From: Clostridiales bacterium
GTDB taxonomy: Bacteria > Bacillota > Clostridia > Christensenellales > CAG-138
NCBI GenBank assembly: GCA_004557245.1
Contig: SFEL01000039.1
Span: 1 to 5,858 of the forward strand
DNA: 5,858 bases
Direction of reading: 5' to 3'
Under the pieces are notes generated by a model. That model made no database searches. It saw only the letters and a program-made list of their open reading frames with translations, and had not been told where the DNA came from. The position numbers were made by a program, and so were the translations under genes. Within the stretch, counting starts at the first letter, position 1, and each line of letters begins with the position of its first letter. Positions 5,202 to 5,858 of the stretch are shown in pieces.

Positions 5202-5858
5202 ATGTTAAGACAAGCCACCCAAAACCTGATTACCGCCCTTTATCCGAGATTATCCAAAGACGATGAACTGCAAGGAGAGAGCAATTCCATATCGAACCAA
5301 AAAAGGATACTCGAAGCCTACGCAAAACAGAACGGCTTTACCAATCTGCGCTGGTACACCGACGACGGTTATTCCGGGGCAAATTTCCAAAGACCGGGCT
5401 TTCAGTCTATGCTTGCAGACATTGAAGCCGGAAAAGTGGGAACCGTTATCGTCAAGGATATGTCAAGGCTGGGGCGAAACTACCTGCAAGTGGGGTTTTA
5501 CACGGAAATGCTGTTCCCTCAAAAGGGTGTGCGTTTTATCGCTGTCAACGATAATGTGGACAGCGCAAACGGCGGCATGGACAACGATTTTACCCCGCTG
5601 CGAAATCTGTTCAACGAATGGCTGGTGAGAGATACGAGCAAGAAAATCAAGGCAGTAAAAAGGTCAAAAGGCATGAGCGGCAAGCCCGTTACCAGCAAGC
5701 CGGTTTACGGCTATGTGATGGACGAGGACGAAAACTTCATCATAGACGAGGAAGCCGCCCCGGTGGTACAGCAGATTTACCAGCTTTGCCTTGCTGGGAA
5801 CGGCCCGACCAAGATTGCCCGTATGCTGACGGAGCAGCAAATCCCCACGCCGGGGACG
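5202..5858 (+). CDS. Large serine recombinase (site-specific integrase), 3' end outside window
   Basis: The first 219 residues of a large serine recombinase, expected to excise and integrate the element through paired att sites. The N-terminal resolvase domain spans about residues 10-150: Y14-P-R-L-S18 with S18 as the likely nucleophile, SNSISNQKRIL (27-37), DDGYSGANFQRPGF (54-67) and the catalytic motif KDMSRLGRN (85-93, with R89 and R92). The Recombinase domain begins near 165 (KPVYGYVMDEDENFIIDEEAA, broken here by the window only later), continuing through IYQLCLAGNGPTKIARML. Related TnpX-type proteins run to several hundred residues, so most of the C-terminal DNA-binding part is missing. 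ATG 5202 follows GGAGGA (5192-5197) at four-base spacing. The frame is open to the last base with no stop. Confidence 0.92.
   Translation, partial: MLRQATQNLITALYPRLSKDDELQGESNSISNQKRILEAYAKQNGFTNLRWYTDDGYSGANFQRPGFQSMLADIEAGKVGTVIVKDMSRLGRNYLQVGFYTEMLFPQKGVRFIAVNDNVDSANGGMDNDFTPLRNLFNEWLVRDTSKKIKAVKRSKGMSGKPVTSKPVYGYVMDEDENFIIDEEAAPVVQQIYQLCLAGNGPTKIARMLTEQQIPTPGT

Noticed and set aside
5263..5628. Plus-strand frame of 121 codons inside the recombinase gene
   Set aside because: Out-of-frame shadow of the serine recombinase.

Overview
The window is the core of an integrative and mobilizable element (or the mobilization, replication and recombination core of a larger conjugative transposon) from a gut-type Clostridia bacterium, most likely a Lachnospiraceae or Oscillospiraceae member. 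The assignment rests on the gene set and its order: a MobC accessory protein, a MOBP-type relaxase, a small Cys-rich protein, a RepA_N-type initiator, a DnaC-like helicase loader, a TnpW-family protein and a large serine recombinase. The strong AAAGGAG/AAGGAGG ribosome binding sites and the moderately GC-rich coding sequence of most genes fit this. No tRNA, rRNA, CRISPR array or antibiotic resistance gene is visible. Neither element end (attL/attR) can be recognised.

Layout. Bases 1-272 are non-coding and carry inverted and direct repeats just upstream of mobC, the usual place for an oriT. Bases 273-2259 encode MobC and the relaxase in overlapping frames. Bases 2260-2524 are a regulatory-looking spacer with alternative hairpins, a candidate promoter and paired CCGAAA repeats. 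Bases 2525-4490 are a compact, translationally coupled replication operon: a 56-residue Cys-rich protein, RepA, the DnaC-like ATPase and TnpW, joined by ATGA overlaps or a short gap. A strong hairpin at 4506-4535 ends this unit and also serves the convergent gene. Bases 4581-4949 on the minus strand encode a DUF4180 protein with its own near-consensus promoter; it is visibly AT-richer than its neighbours and looks like cargo. From 5202 a serine recombinase runs off the right edge, and its candidate promoter is bracketed by an inverted repeat.

How the parts work together (inference from families). The recombinase would excise and integrate the element. RepA and the helicase loader would allow the excised circle to replicate, probably from four 23-bp iterons found inside repA. 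MobC and the relaxase would nick oriT and pilot the strand through a conjugation channel supplied by another element or by genes outside the window.

The observations most worth following are the in-gene iterons, whose 23-bp period is incompatible with protein-level repetition; the coupled Cys-rich small gene at 2525-2695; the oriT candidate; the DUF4180 cargo; and the inverted repeat around the recombinase promoter. I see no wholly new system: this is a recognisable type of element with several undescribed or little-described parts.
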